From Shewanella electrodiphila (GTDB lineage Bacteria > Pseudomonadota > Gammaproteobacteria > Enterobacterales > Shewanellaceae): a DNA stretch of 64,000 bases. Of this stretch, positions 1 to 9,490 are shown piece by piece. Numbering within the stretch: the stretch's first letter is position 1; the number at the start of each line of letters is the position of its first letter. The stretch covers positions 310,001 to 374,000 of the forward strand of contig NZ_JAKIKU010000002.1 of NCBI RefSeq assembly GCF_023283985.1. Reading direction: 5' to 3'. The translations under genes were made by a program, and so were the position numbers. The notes beneath the pieces are model-generated. The model was given only the letters and a program-made list of their open reading frames with translations, was not told the origin of the DNA and made no database searches.

Positions 1-704
1 CAGCTAGTCACAAGATCAAAACTTTCACGTTCCACCTTTCACTTTCAAGATTCTAAAGTCCCAAAACTCCTCTTATAATTTCAATCTGTTCTAGTTAACT
101 GAACTACATAATCAATTTTTTAAAGCCACTCTCTGAAGGATTTGTTTGATTCACTAGAATAGTTCGCTGCTAATAAAGCCAATCTGCTCATAAAGTTCAT
201 AAATAGTCACCTTCTAGGGCTAAAATTGGCATATTTATGCTTTTGAGCATTCATGCACAGCATTGGGGCGATTGGTTGTTCTTATTCTTGATATCTCTTT
301 TTATATAGAAGTGGTCATAATCTTGTCATTTTTGCGATAAAACCCTCGGAATTGAATAATGTTCAATATTACTGTGAATATTTTATAGAATTATCACATA
401 GTGAGGTTTAATTTTATTATTTTTGGTCTGACCAATTTACAGTGTGTTGGATTAATTGTTATAAATTAGTTATATTTTTCGTCGATGAAGAATCTGATAT
501 AACTAAATTAGACAGTTTGAGCTCTTTTTTATAATCTGAAATTGGTTAATATTGATTGAATAATTATTCTATGTGGTACTTAAATGATGTGTACTGCATG
601 AAAATGGTGCAACACTGATAGGCTATATAATTTCATCGGCTTTACGCAATCGAAATGGATCCTATGTGCAATCACTGATTGAACATTAAGACAAGAGAGG
701 ATGT
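1..704. other. Intergenic region upstream of oadG
   Basis: About 700 bases with no convincing reading frame on either strand. It is AT-rich and holds no recognisable RNA gene. The only motif I can support is the short palindrome annotated separately at 423-435. A purine-rich ribosome binding site (GAGAGGA) sits just before the oadG start, so the oad promoter must lie in this stretch, but I cannot place it with confidence. Confidence 0.6.
423..435. promoter_or_regulatory. Candidate GntR/FCD-type operator palindrome
   Basis: The 13-base perfect palindrome TTGGTCTGACCAA contains the core TGGTCnGACCA. That core resembles sites bound by FadR/LldR/PdhR-type GntR regulators (established family knowledge). 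It lies about 270 bases before oadG in AT-rich DNA, so it could control oadGAB or a gene beyond the left edge. Assignment to a regulator is inference. Confidence 0.3.
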
Positions 705-950
705 ATGACTTCAATATCTGAGCAGTTATTTGACGCCCTAGGCGTGATGATAATGGGGATGGGCTTAGTATTCATATTTTTGAGTATGCTAATTGTCGGT
801 ATTAAAATCGTCGCCAGATTATGCAAGTCAGAGATTCAACCTACCGTTGCCTATGCGCCAGCACCTGTCGCAGCTTCAGCAACAACACTTGATCCTAAGT
901 TAGTAGCAGCCATTACCTCTGCTATTCATCAGTATCGTGCAAAAGATTAA
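705..950 (+). CDS. oadG: Oxaloacetate decarboxylase gamma subunit
   Basis: Small subunit of the membrane-bound, sodium-pumping oxaloacetate decarboxylase, which splits oxaloacetate to pyruvate and CO2 and exports Na+. The 81-residue product has one hydrophobic helix at about residues 10-36 (rich in M, G, L, I) followed by an Ala/Pro-rich hydrophilic tail, the usual OadG layout. In the family the subunit anchors the alpha subunit to beta and binds zinc through its C-terminal tail. It is first of three tightly packed genes with the order G-A-B, which makes the call secure despite weak sequence conservation. A GAGAGGA ribosome site precedes the ATG. Confidence 0.9.
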   Translation: MTSISEQLFDALGVMIMGMGLVFIFLSMLIVGIKIVARLCKSEIQPTVAYAPAPVAASATTLDPKLVAAITSAIHQYRAKD

Positions 951-966
951 CAGTTTAGGAGTATTT

Positions 967-2760
967 ATGAGCAAGCCTTTAGCGTTAACAGATGTAGTAT
1001 TACGAGACGCCCATCAGTCTATTCTTGCAACACGCCTGCGTTTAGACGATATGTTACCTATCGCTCCTTTACTGGATAAAGTTGGTTTTTGGTCTTTAGA
1101 ATCTTGGGGTGGTGCAACATTTGATTCTTGTATCCGTTATTTAGGCGAAGATCCTTGGGATCGAATTCGCGAATTGAAAAAAGTGATGCCAAATACTCCA
1201 CAGCAGATGCTACTGCGTGGCCAAAATTTATTAGGTTACCGTCACTATGCTGATGACGTAGTGACGCGCTTTGTTGAGCGCGCACATACAAATGGCGTTG
1301 ACGTTTTCCGTGTTTTTGATGCGATGAACGATGTACGAAATCTAGAGACTGCAGTAAAAGCGGTTAAACAGGTCGGCGGTCATGCCCAAGGTACGATTTC
1401 ATTTACCACTAGTCCAGTTCACACTGTTGATACTTGGGTCTCAATGGCGAAAAACCTCGAAGATTTAGGGTGTGACTCGTTATGTATTAAGGACATGGCT
1501 GGTTTACTTAAACCAATGGAAGCTTATGACCTTATTAGCCGTTTGAAATCACAAACTGATTTAACGGTATCAATGCATTGCCATGCTACAACGGGTTTAA
1601 GTACTGCAACGTACCAAAAAGCCATCGAAGCCGGTATTGATGTTCTTGATACTGCGATTTCTTCTATGAGCCAAACTTATGGTCATTCAGCAACTGAAAC
1701 ACTGGTGGCAATGGCAGAAGATAATGGCCGCTCAACGGGTTATGACATGGCGACCCTTGAAGAGATTGCTGCATATTTCAGAGATGTACGTAAAAAATAT
1801 GCACGTTTTGAAGGTGCGCTTAAAGGCATTGATTCTCGTATCTTGCGTGCACAAGTGCCAGGTGGCATGTTAACTAACATGGAAAACCAGCTTAAAGAGC
1901 AGGGCGCTGCTGACAAGATGGATGAAGTATTAGAAGAAATCCCACGAGTACGTGAAGATCTTGGCTTCTTACCTCTAGTTACACCAACCTCACAAATTGT
2001 CGGCACACAGTCAGTTATTAATGTCCTGATGGGTGAACGTTATAAAACACTCGCAAAAGAAACAGAAGGCGTATTAAAAGGTGAGTACGGCGCAACACCA
2101 GCCCCTGTTAACGCAGAACTACAAGCTAGAGTACTAAATGGCGCAGAAGCGATTACATGTCGTCCTGCCGATCTTATCGAGCCTGAACTTGAAAAACTAC
2201 GGACCGAGTTAAGCGACATCGCTAAGAAAGATGGTTTTAGTTTAGCGACTGAAACTGATGACGATGTGATGACGTATGCATTATTCAACCAAATCGGCCT
2301 GCAGTTTTTATCTAACCGTGGTAATCCAGATGCATTTGAGCCAGTCCCAAGTGCTGATGATATGGCTGTACCTGCTGCGAAAACAGAGAAAGGCCCTGAA
2401 ACGTACACTGTTAATGTTCAGGGGCAAAACTTTGTCGTTGAAGTGAGTGAGGGTGGCGATATAAGCCAAATCGTTCCTGCAACCACTGAAGCGGGCTCAC
2501 AAGCGCCAGCACCATTAGCGCCACATGCTCCTGTCAGCAATACAATCAAAACCACGATGAATGCGCCATTATCTGGCAATATTTTCAAAGTCTTGGTTAA
2601 TGATGGCGATCAAGTCAATGAAGGTGATGTCATCATCATCCTTGAAGCAATGAAAATGGAAACAGAAGTGCGTGCAGAAACTGCGGGTATCATTCGTAAT
2701 ATATCAGTTAAGCAAGGTGATGCAGTTACAGTTGGTTCGCCACTGTTAGCATTAGCGTAG
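967..2760 (+). CDS. oadA: Oxaloacetate decarboxylase alpha subunit (biotin carrier and carboxyltransferase)
   Basis: Catalytic subunit that transfers the carboxyl group of oxaloacetate to a bound biotin. I take the ATG at 967 (AGGAG at 957-961) and not the upstream in-frame GTG, giving 597 residues. The N-terminal carboxyltransferase barrel starts with the RDAHQS motif (residues 13-18) and has the metal-ligand segment MHCHATTG. A Pro/Ala-rich linker leads to a C-terminal biotinyl domain with EAMKMETEV, the biotinylated lysine being about residue 563, 34 from the end. It lies 16 bases after oadG and 8 before oadB, so the three are surely co-transcribed. Length and domain order are normal for the family. 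Confidence 0.97.
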   Translation: MSKPLALTDVVLRDAHQSILATRLRLDDMLPIAPLLDKVGFWSLESWGGATFDSCIRYLGEDPWDRIRELKKVMPNTPQQMLLRGQNLLGYRHYADDVVTRFVERAHTNGVDVFRVFDAMNDVRNLETAVKAVKQVGGHAQGTISFTTSPVHTVDTWVSMAKNLEDLGCDSLCIKDMAGLLKPMEAYDLISRLKSQTDLTVSMHCHATTGLSTATYQKAIEAGIDVLDTAISSMSQTYGHSATETLVAMAEDNGRSTGYDMATLEEIAAYFRDVRKKYARFEGALKGIDSRILRAQVPGGMLTNMENQLKEQGAADKMDEVLEEIPRVREDLGFLPLVTPTSQIVGTQSVINVLMGERYKTLAKETEGVLKGEYGATPAPVNAELQARVLNGAEAITCRPADLIEPELEKLRTELSDIAKKDGFSLATETDDDVMTYALFNQIGLQFLSNRGNPDAFEPVPSADDMAVPAAKTEKGPETYTVNVQGQNFVVEVSEGGDISQIVPATTEAGSQAPAPLAPHAPVSNTIKTTMNAPLSGNIFKVLVNDGDQVNEGDVIIILEAMKMETEVRAETAGIIRNISVKQGDAVTVGSPLLALA

Positions 2761-2768
2761 GAGATAGC

Positions 2769-3899
2769 ATGGAAGGATTAATGGCCTTTTGGTCTGAGAC
2801 GGGTATTGCTAACTTCGCACCTGATCAAATATTTATGATGGCAATTGGAGGCTTATTACTTTTCCTTGCCATTTCTAAAGGTTTTGAGCCGCTATTATTA
2901 GTACCGATTGGTTTTGGTGCCATTTTAGCGAATATTCCAAATGCAGGTTTTACCGACGAAGGTGGTTTGCTTTGGTATGCCTACCATGTGGGAATTGAAA
3001 CGGGGATTTTCCCGCTATTGATTTTCATGGGCGTAGGTGCACTGACAGATTTTGGTGCATTGATTGCTAACCCGAAGACCTTGTTATTGGGCGCAGCTGC
3101 GCAGTTTGGCATTTTTGCTACCTTGCTAGGTGCGATTGCACTGAACCTAGTGCCAGGCTTTGAATTTTCCATGCAAGATGCGGCTGCTATTGCCATCATT
3201 GGTGGTGCAGATGGTCCGACAGCTATTTTCTTAGCCTCGAAGCTTGCGCCAGACTTATTAGGTGCGATTGCGGTTGCTGCATACTCTTATATGGCTTTAG
3301 TACCATTAATTCAGCCACCGATTATGCGTCTATTAACCAGCGAATCAGAGCGTACCATTAAGATGGAACAGCTTCGTGAGGTCAGTAAGAAAGAAAAAAT
3401 CATCTTCCCACTGATGGTGGTCGGTATGACAATTCTGTTCTTACCAGCAGCAACACCACTAGTAGGTATGTTTTGTTTAGGTAACTTAATGCGTGAATGT
3501 GGCGTGGTTGATAGACTTTCAAGCACTGCACAGAATGAGTTAATTAACGTTGTGACGATTTTCCTTGGTTTAGCAGTGGGCTCAAAACTGCAAGCTGAAG
3601 AATTCCTGCGCATCGAAACTTTAGGCATTTTAGTCTTAGGCGCTGTTGCTTTCAGTATTGGTACTGCGGCAGGTGTGATGATGGCTAAATTGATGTCTAA
3701 GTTATCTGGCGGCAAGATAAACCCATTAATTGGTGCAGCGGGCGTATCTGCGGTTCCTATGGCAGCGCGTGTTGTAAACAAGGTAGGTCTTGAGGCTAAT
3801 CAGCAAAACTTCTTACTGATGCACGCTATGGGGCCTAACGTTGCTGGTGTTCTAGGTAGCGCTGTGGCAGCGGGTGTATTACTTGCAGTATTAGGCTAA
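2769..3899 (+). CDS. oadB: Oxaloacetate decarboxylase beta subunit (sodium pump)
   Basis: Integral membrane subunit that decarboxylates carboxybiotin and couples this to Na+ export. The 376-residue protein is almost entirely hydrophobic, with about nine to eleven membrane segments, and carries the conserved [12 protein letters not shown] segment near residue 140 and the [14 protein letters not shown] segment near 260, both typical of OadB/GcdB/MmdB. The start is the ATG at 2769, eight bases after the oadA stop and preceded by GGAG. It closes the operon, and a strong terminator follows. Confidence 0.97.
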   Translation: MEGLMAFWSETGIANFAPDQIFMMAIGGLLLFLAISKGFEPLLLVPIGFGAILANIPNAGFTDEGGLLWYAYHVGIETGIFPLLIFMGVGALTDFGALIANPKTLLLGAAAQFGIFATLLGAIALNLVPGFEFSMQDAAAIAIIGGADGPTAIFLASKLAPDLLGAIAVAAYSYMALVPLIQPPIMRLLTSESERTIKMEQLREVSKKEKIIFPLMVVGMTILFLPAATPLVGMFCLGNLMRECGVVDRLSSTAQNELINVVTIFLGLAVGSKLQAEEFLRIETLGILVLGAVAFSIGTAAGVMMAKLMSKLSGGKINPLIGAAGVSAVPMAARVVNKVGLEANQQNFLLMHAMGPNVAGVLGSAVAAGVLLAVLG

Positions 3900-3943
3900 T
3901 CGTTATCAAATGTAGCGACAAGTAAACGCGAGTAATCGAATGA

Positions 3944-3970
3944 AGCCACTGACTAACAGTGGCTTTTTTA
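3944..3970 (+). terminator. Rho-independent terminator of oadGAB
   Basis: An 8-bp stem AGCCACTG/CAGTGGCT with a 5-base loop is followed by TTTTTTA. It lies 45 bases past the oadB stop. Confidence 0.9.
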
Positions 3971-4047
3971 TTGGCTTAAAATTGTTATTGCACTGATGCA
4001 TGCCATATAAGGTGTTAGACCATCCTATCCTGCTCAAATCTATTCCA

Positions 4048-4377
4048 CCTCGTTTCAACAAGCTAAGTCTCATTAAACCTATTCCCAACAAACTAAGTCT
4101 CATTAAATCTAGTCTCAACAAGCCTAGTTTCAACAAGCTAAGTCTCATTAAACCTACTTTCAACAAACTAAGTCTCATTAAGCCTACTCGCAACAAACTA
4201 AGTCTCATTAAACCTAGTCTCATTAAACTAAGTCTCAACAAACTAAGTATCATTAAATCTAATCTCAACAAGCTAAGTCTCATTAAACCTACTCCCAACA
4301 AACTAAGTCTCATTAAACCTAGTCTCATTAAATCTGATCTCAGCAAACTAAGTCTCATTCAACCTCATCTCATTTAT
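4048..4377. repeat. Tandem array of 22 units of 15 bp
   Basis: Twenty-two consecutive 15-base units with approximate consensus YCTARTCTCAWYAAR. Two main variants, CTAAGTCTCATTAAA and CCTAGTCTCAACAAA, often alternate to give a 30-base higher order. Because 15 is a multiple of three, both strands stay open over most of the array, which creates long but low-complexity reading frames (NKLSL/IKP on plus, LMRLS/LLRVG on minus). Neither frame has a good ribosome site or a recognisable domain, so I treat it as a minisatellite. Its function is unknown. Confidence 0.9.
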
Positions 4378-4788
4378 TCAAAAGTGATTTTTCGTTTCAA
4401 AAAAAATGTTGCACCTCTTTAGGGGGATACTTTGCCGTTCAAGTACCCATTTAGGTGCGATTGAACTTATGTTGCACTGAATTGGTATCACCCTTTATGA
4501 GTACTACCAGTGCTTAATTTATAAACTTGTTTAAAAACATCAACTTAAAAGATTGGCACGGTTGCTGAATAGTATTTATCAACAATTCGAGTTTTCAGTA
4601 GTGCTCATAAGTCGCATATGTCGTTGGTTATTTAATCGATTAGCTGTGTTATGAGCCTTGAAAGAGATAAATTAATTTAAGCAAAGGCGCTTAATTATTC
4701 CTTAGGGAGTAGTTGGCGCCTTTTTGGTTTTCCCTATTTCAAATTTAGTTTTTGACTTAACTTTTTTAAATTTAACAAGGATAGAAAG
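4378..4788 (+). promoter_or_regulatory. Long structured leader of the nrt-like operon, with an internal terminator
   Basis: No gene is visible in these 400 bases, but structure is. GCTCATAA at 4603-4610 pairs perfectly with TTATGAGC at 4649-4656. Then AAAGGCGC at 4683-4690 pairs with GCGCCTTT at 4717-4724 followed by a T run, forming a terminator-like hairpin about 65 bases before the first gene. A TGGCACG sequence at 4554 resembles the -24 half of a sigma-54 promoter, but the -12 half (CTGAA) is poor. A hairpin plus terminator before nitrate-type genes recalls NasR/NasT (ANTAR) antitermination leaders; that reading is inference. Confidence 0.45.
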
Positions 4789-6153
4789 ATGAATTGGAAA
4801 AAAGCACTTAAACATACTCTATTGGCTGTGTCGTTTACGGCAGTCGCTCCTGCTATGGCAGAGGTCGGCTTTCCTGAAAAAGAAGAGTTAACGTTCGGTT
4901 TTATCAAATTAACCGATATGGCACCGATTGCGATTGCTTATGAAAATGGTTACTTCGAAGAAGAAGGTTTATATGTGACCATCGAAGCACAAGCTAACTG
5001 GAAGGTGCTATTAGATGGTGTTATCGATGGACGTTTAGATGGCGCACATATGCTGGCAGGGCAACCGATAGCAGCCACGATTGGTTATGGCACTAAAGCT
5101 CACATCATCACGCCTTTTTCGATGGACTTAAATGGTAATGCTATTACGGTTTCAAATGATATTTGGAGCAAGATGAAACCCAATATTGCCAAAGATAGTG
5201 ACGGGAAACCCGTTCACCCTATTAAAGCTGATGCGTTAAAACCAGTGGTAGAGGAATATACTGAGGCGGGTAAGCCATTTAAAATGGGTATGGTATTTCC
5301 TGTCTCAACTCATAACTACGAATTACGTTATTGGTTAGCAGCAGGTGGTATCCACCCTGGTTACTACGCGCCTCATAAAGGTGATACTTCAGGTCAGTTA
5401 GATGCCCAAGCATTTTTATCAGTGACGCCACCACCACAGATGCCTTCAACCCTTGAAGCGGGCACGATTTATGGCTACTGCGTGGGTGAGCCATGGAACC
5501 AACAAGCCGTGTTTAAAGGTATTGGGGTGCCAGTGGTTACCGATTATGAGATTTGGAAAAATAACCCTGAGAAAGTCTTTGGTATAACAGCTGAATTTGC
5601 AGAAAAATACCCTAACACAACAATTCGATTAACCCGTGCTCTGATCAAAGCGGCGAAATGGTTAGATGATAACAACAATGCTAATCGTCCTGCTGCAGTT
5701 AAGATTTTGTCACAGTCAAACTATGTTGGCGCCGATTACGATGTGATTGCCAATAGCATGACAGGTACCTTTGAATACGAAAAAGGTGATAAGCGTTCAG
5801 TACCTGATTTCAATGTGTTCTTCCGCTACAACGCAACTTATCCATATTACTCTGATGCGATTTGGTATTTGACTCAAATGCGCCGTTGGGGACAAATCTC
5901 AGATGACAAGCCTGATGCTTGGTACAAAGATGTTGCTGCAAAAGTTTATCGTCCTGATATCTACGCTAAAGCTGCACAGTCTCTGATTGATGATAAGACA
6001 ATCGAAGCTAAGCACTTCCCTGATTTTGCAACGGAAACGGGGTTCAAAAAACCACAGCAGCACTTCATTGATGACATCGTTTATGACGGTAGTGCGCCTA
6101 ATGATTATTTAAGCAAATTCGCTATTGGCTTAAAGCAGGGCGACAAACTCTAG
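4789..6153 (+). CDS. NrtA-type ABC transporter substrate-binding protein
   Basis: Periplasmic substrate-binding protein of the nitrate/cyanate/bicarbonate (NrtA/CmpA) family. The 454-residue precursor starts with a Sec signal peptide ending at about residue 24 (VAPAMA-EV). The segment [20 protein letters not shown], then an EEEGL and a [14 protein letters not shown] stretch, match the opening lobe of NrtA proteins. The permease and ATPase genes follow in order. No nitrate or nitrite reductase is nearby, so the substrate cannot be fixed from context: nitrate, nitrite, cyanate or another small anion are possible. AAGGA precedes the ATG. Expression is probably set by the structured leader upstream. 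Confidence 0.85.
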   Translation: MNWKKALKHTLLAVSFTAVAPAMAEVGFPEKEELTFGFIKLTDMAPIAIAYENGYFEEEGLYVTIEAQANWKVLLDGVIDGRLDGAHMLAGQPIAATIGYGTKAHIITPFSMDLNGNAITVSNDIWSKMKPNIAKDSDGKPVHPIKADALKPVVEEYTEAGKPFKMGMVFPVSTHNYELRYWLAAGGIHPGYYAPHKGDTSGQLDAQAFLSVTPPPQMPSTLEAGTIYGYCVGEPWNQQAVFKGIGVPVVTDYEIWKNNPEKVFGITAEFAEKYPNTTIRLTRALIKAAKWLDDNNNANRPAAVKILSQSNYVGADYDVIANSMTGTFEYEKGDKRSVPDFNVFFRYNATYPYYSDAIWYLTQMRRWGQISDDKPDAWYKDVAAKVYRPDIYAKAAQSLIDDKTIEAKHFPDFATETGFKKPQQHFIDDIVYDGSAPNDYLSKFAIGLKQGDKL

Positions 6154-6163
6154 ATGATGTATT

Positions 6164-6195
6164 CGTAAGCAAGCTGAGTCATCAACTTGCTTACG
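6164..6195 (+). other. Intercistronic hairpin
   Basis: CGTAAGCAAG pairs perfectly with CTTGCTTACG over ten bases around a 12-base loop. There is no T run, so it is not a simple terminator. A hairpin after the binding-protein gene often protects that part of the mRNA and raises its level over the permease; that role is inferred. Confidence 0.6.
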
Positions 6196-6221
6196 TTTAG
6201 CGCGGAGTTAAGGAACACATT

Positions 6222-7214
6222 ATGACAACCATTACACGCTTAACCGATCGATTAATGCTCGATAAAAGTAAATTGACCTCTTTAGTCTCTTGGATGGCTC
6301 AAGCCAGTAAAGCATTGCTACTGCCTGTCATTGGCATCACGGTTTTTTTAGTGATTTGGTCAATTGCTGCAAATAGCATTAACACCTCGTTAGGTAAATT
6401 CCCAGGTCCTGTTGCCGTAGCAGAACAGTTTGGGGCTTTATATCAAGAGCATAATGCTGAAAGAGTGAAAGCCGAGGCCTTTTATGAGCGTCAAGACAAG
6501 CGAAATGCTGCACGATTAGAAGTTGACCCTAGCTATGTTGTGAAAGTCAGAGCATACACAGGTAAAGAAACCTTTGTTGACCAGATTTTTACAAGTCTAG
6601 TGACAGTGATGTCAGGCTTTATCTTGGCTGCTGCTATTGCGATTCCAATGGGAATCTGGATGGGCTTGAGTCCAACGCTAAATGCTGCACTGAATCCGAT
6701 AGTGCAAATTTTTAAGCCTGTATCGCCATTAGCCTGGTTACCTTTGGTGACAATGGTTGTCAGTGCCCTGTATGTATCGCCAGATCCTATGGTGTCTAAA
6801 TCGTTTATTAATTCTTTACTCACGGTCACCTTATGTAGTTTGTGGCCAATGATGATTAATACTTCTCTTGGTGTAGCCAATATTGACTCTGATTTAGTGA
6901 ACGTGAGTCGTGTACTGCGTTTATCTCCGTTGACCCATATTCAGAAAATTGTGTTACCGGCTTCGATTCCACTCATCTTTACGGGTATGCGCTTATCGCT
7001 TGGCGTTGCTTGGATGGTATTGATTGCGGCAGAAATGCTGGCACAAAACCCAGGGCTAGGTAAGTTCGTTTGGGATGAGTTTCAAAATGGTAGTTCAGAG
7101 TCATTGGCACGCATTATGGCTGCCGTGGTGGTTATTGGTCTAATTGGTTTTTTACTCGACCGAGGAGTGCTGGCGTTACAACGTTGGTTCTCGTGGGATA
7201 AAAGCAAGTCATGA
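6222..7214 (+). CDS. NrtB-type ABC transporter permease
   Basis: Inner-membrane permease of the same anion importer. The 330-residue protein has an N-terminal membrane helix (about 32-52), a hydrophilic stretch (about 75-125), and then the binding-protein-dependent transport domain with five helices. The EAA-type loop is recognisable around NVSRVLRLSPLTHIQKIVLPA (the region at genome 6900-6965), which contacts the ATPase. The last part (LAQNPGLGKFVWDEF) is typical of the NrtB/SsuC group. The ATG at 6222 has AAGGA eight bases upstream. It is 68 bases after the binding-protein gene and 16 before the ATPase gene. Confidence 0.88.
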   Translation: MTTITRLTDRLMLDKSKLTSLVSWMAQASKALLLPVIGITVFLVIWSIAANSINTSLGKFPGPVAVAEQFGALYQEHNAERVKAEAFYERQDKRNAARLEVDPSYVVKVRAYTGKETFVDQIFTSLVTVMSGFILAAAIAIPMGIWMGLSPTLNAALNPIVQIFKPVSPLAWLPLVTMVVSALYVSPDPMVSKSFINSLLTVTLCSLWPMMINTSLGVANIDSDLVNVSRVLRLSPLTHIQKIVLPASIPLIFTGMRLSLGVAWMVLIAAEMLAQNPGLGKFVWDEFQNGSSESLARIMAAVVVIGLIGFLLDRGVLALQRWFSWDKSKS

Positions 7215-7230
7215 ATGAGAGGAAAATCTA

Positions 7231-8073
7231 ATGAGCACTTTTTTAGACATAAGTAACATTGATATGGATTTCCCTACACCTAAAGGGCCATTTAAAGCGC
7301 TTAAGGAAGTGAACCTTAAAATCAATAAAGGCGAGTTCGTGTCACTGATTGGTCACTCAGGTTGCGGTAAGTCTACGGTACTGAACATTGTCGCGGGTTT
7401 ATACCAAGCAACCAAAGGTGGCGTGATTTTAAATAGCACAGAAGTGGCAGAACCAGGGCCAGAACGTGCCGTTGTGTTTCAGAACCACTCATTGCTGCCT
7501 TGGTTAACCTCATATCAAAATGTTGAGTTAGCCGTAAAGCAGGTGTTTAAGAATAAAAAATCCAAAGCAGAAATGAAAGATTGGATTGAATACAACTTGA
7601 AACTAGTTCATATGGACCATGCGATGCATAAGTTACCCAGCGAAATATCAGGTGGTATGAAACAACGTGTTGGTATTGCTAGAGCACTGGCAATGGAGCC
7701 TGAGGTTTTACTGATGGATGAGCCTTTTGGGGCTCTTGATGCGTTAACCAGAGCCCATATGCAAGACTCGTTGATGGAGATTCAGAATGAGCTCAATAAC
7801 ACGGTCATTATGATCACCCATGACGTTGATGAAGCGGTGTTGCTGTCAGACAAAATTGTGATGATGACCAATGGCCCTGCGGCAACAGTAGGCGAAATTT
7901 TAGACGTAAACTTACCTCGTCCTAGAGAGCGTTTAGCACTCGCAGAGGATAAAGATTATAACCATTTAAGAGCTGAGGTACTGAAGTTCTTATACGAAAA
8001 ACAACGCAAAGTTGAGAATATAAATATTAGCAATTCATCAATTAGTAATGATGAAACTGCTAATGTTGGCTAA
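7231..8073 (+). CDS. NrtD-type ABC transporter ATP-binding protein
   Basis: ATPase that powers the NrtAB-type importer from the cytoplasmic side. All ABC motifs are present in 280 residues: Walker [10 protein letters not shown] (about 42-50), the Q-loop [11 protein letters not shown], signature [14 protein letters not shown], Walker [13 protein letters not shown], and the switch histidine in ITHDVDEAV. NrtC-type fused binding domains are absent, so it is the short NrtD/SsuB form. A low-complexity N/S-rich tail ends the protein. It is followed after 41 bases by the porin gene, suggesting one transcript of four genes. Confidence 0.9.
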   Translation: MSTFLDISNIDMDFPTPKGPFKALKEVNLKINKGEFVSLIGHSGCGKSTVLNIVAGLYQATKGGVILNSTEVAEPGPERAVVFQNHSLLPWLTSYQNVELAVKQVFKNKKSKAEMKDWIEYNLKLVHMDHAMHKLPSEISGGMKQRVGIARALAMEPEVLLMDEPFGALDALTRAHMQDSLMEIQNELNNTVIMITHDVDEAVLLSDKIVMMTNGPAATVGEILDVNLPRPRERLALAEDKDYNHLRAEVLKFLYEKQRKVENINISNSSISNDETANVG

Positions 8074-8114
8074 GATTATTCTGATGGATAAGCTTTAAAT
8101 ACAATAAGGGAAAT

Positions 8115-9365
8115 ATGATGAGAAAGAACCAACTTGCAAGCTTAATCAATAAAAAGTTAGCCAAGTCTGCTTTGACTTTACTTGCACCTGCTTCATTGGC
8201 ATTGATGGGCCAAGTACATGCAGCAGAAGCAACAACGATTGCAGAAGCGGTTACCGAGGGAAAGGTCAAGGTAGACCTTAACCTTCGTTATGAAATGGTT
8301 GAGCAAGATAACGCACTAAAAGATGCAGATGCTTTTACGCTACGTACTCGACTTACTTATGCCACAGCTGATTACTATGGTTTTAGTTCGTTAGTAGAGT
8401 TTGAAGATTCACGCGTCGTGGCTGGGGTTGATGATTACAACAACACTCTCGGTAAGAACCCTGATTATTCGGTCATTGCCGATCCAGAAACCACAGAGCT
8501 TGACCAATTCTTTTTAAAATACAATTACGAAGGTTTCACTGCTAAAGGTGGCCGTCAAGTGATTACCTTTGATAACCAACGTTTTGTTGGTCATGTAGGC
8601 TGGCGTCAAGATAGGCAGACCTTTGACGGGCTTATGCTTGAATATAAATTCAACGACGTTTTTAAAATTGATTACGGTTACATTACTCAACGTAATCGTA
8701 TCTTTGCTGAAGAGAAAGATATCGATTCAAAAGATAATTTAATCAATGCTCAATTAAAAACGGGCTTCGGTACATTAAGTGCTTATGGTTACCTTCTGGA
8801 AGAAGATACCAATATTGAAAATGGTCTGGATACCTACGGTGTCCGTTTCGCGGGAAAAACCGATATTGGTGATATTAAAGTACTTTATTCTGCAGAGTAC
8901 GCGACGCAAGACTCAGACACTGCAGGTCAATCTTATTCTGCTGATTATATGAGCGTTGAAGGTGGCATTGGACTTTCAGTGGTCACATTCAAAATAGGTT
9001 ATGAGCTGTTAGGATCTGATGGCGGCGACTATGGTTTCTCGACTCCATTGGCAACACTGCACGGCTTTAATGGTTGGACGGACCAATTCTTAACCACTCC
9101 TAAACAAGGTTTAGCTGACTTGTATGCGTCGATTGGCGGTAACGTAATCGGTGGTAAATGGGCTGTGGCTTATCATGAGTTTGATGCAGATGAATCGAGT
9201 GCGGTTGTCGATGATTTAGGCTCAGAAATTAACGCGGTGTTTAGTGTACCTTTCTATGACCACTATACTGTTGGTGTTAAGTATGCGGCTTATTCTGCAG
9301 GTGATGTGGCTGCGGGTAAAGTTGATACCGATAAAGGCTGGGTGTGGTTTAATGCCAAGTTCTAA
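8115..9365 (+). CDS. Outer-membrane porin, alginate-export/OprD-like barrel
   Basis: A 416-residue precursor with a signal peptide cut at about residue 36 (GQVHA-AE), followed by alternating hydrophobic/polar beta-strand sequence with many aromatic residues (for example YNYEGFTAKGGRQVITFDN) and a terminal phenylalanine (FNAKF), the usual mark for outer-membrane insertion. The barrel resembles the alginate-export/'Alginate_exp' porin group by feel; I cannot name the substrate. Its position directly after the ABC genes suggests that it admits the same anion through the outer membrane. Either of two adjacent ATG codons could start it. Confidence 0.75.
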   Translation: MMRKNQLASLINKKLAKSALTLLAPASLALMGQVHAAEATTIAEAVTEGKVKVDLNLRYEMVEQDNALKDADAFTLRTRLTYATADYYGFSSLVEFEDSRVVAGVDDYNNTLGKNPDYSVIADPETTELDQFFLKYNYEGFTAKGGRQVITFDNQRFVGHVGWRQDRQTFDGLMLEYKFNDVFKIDYGYITQRNRIFAEEKDIDSKDNLINAQLKTGFGTLSAYGYLLEEDTNIENGLDTYGVRFAGKTDIGDIKVLYSAEYATQDSDTAGQSYSADYMSVEGGIGLSVVTFKIGYELLGSDGGDYGFSTPLATLHGFNGWTDQFLTTPKQGLADLYASIGGNVIGGKWAVAYHEFDADESSAVVDDLGSEINAVFSVPFYDHYTVGVKYAAYSAGDVAAGKVDTDKGWVWFNAKF

Positions 9366-9420
9366 TGTTTATTTAAAACGCTACGTTTTAATGACAAAAT
9401 TGTCATAAAGCAGGCAATAA

Positions 9421-9450
9421 AAATGGCAGATGATTTCATCTGCCATTTTT
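9421..9450. terminator. Bidirectional terminator between porin and symporter genes
   Basis: A 13-bp perfect stem, AAATGGCAGATGA with TCATCTGCCATTT, and a two-base loop. A T run lies on the plus side and an A run before the stem, so it can end transcripts from both converging genes. Confidence 0.9.
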
Positions 9451-9490
9451 GATTTTATCGCGCTATATCAAGCTGAACTAATGCTAAAGC

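Noticed and set aside
937..966. An upstream GTG start for oadA
   Set aside because: It overlaps the end of oadG and adds residues unlike the family; the ATG at 967 has AGGAG at ideal distance.
4048..4377. A CRISPR array
   Set aside because: The units are 15 bases, directly adjacent, and have no unique spacers or cas genes nearby.
4000..4422. A 140-residue plus-strand frame and a 150-residue minus-strand frame over the tandem repeats
   Set aside because: Both are open only because the unit is 15 bases. They have no ribosome site, no domain and pure repeat composition. The minus frame resembles pentapeptide repeats only loosely and lacks the A-(D/N)-L-x-x pattern.
4554..4569. A sigma-54 promoter before the nrt-like operon
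   Set aside because: The -24 half TGGCACG is good but the -12 half reads CTGAA and lacks the GC pair at the right spacing, so I did not list it as a separate feature.
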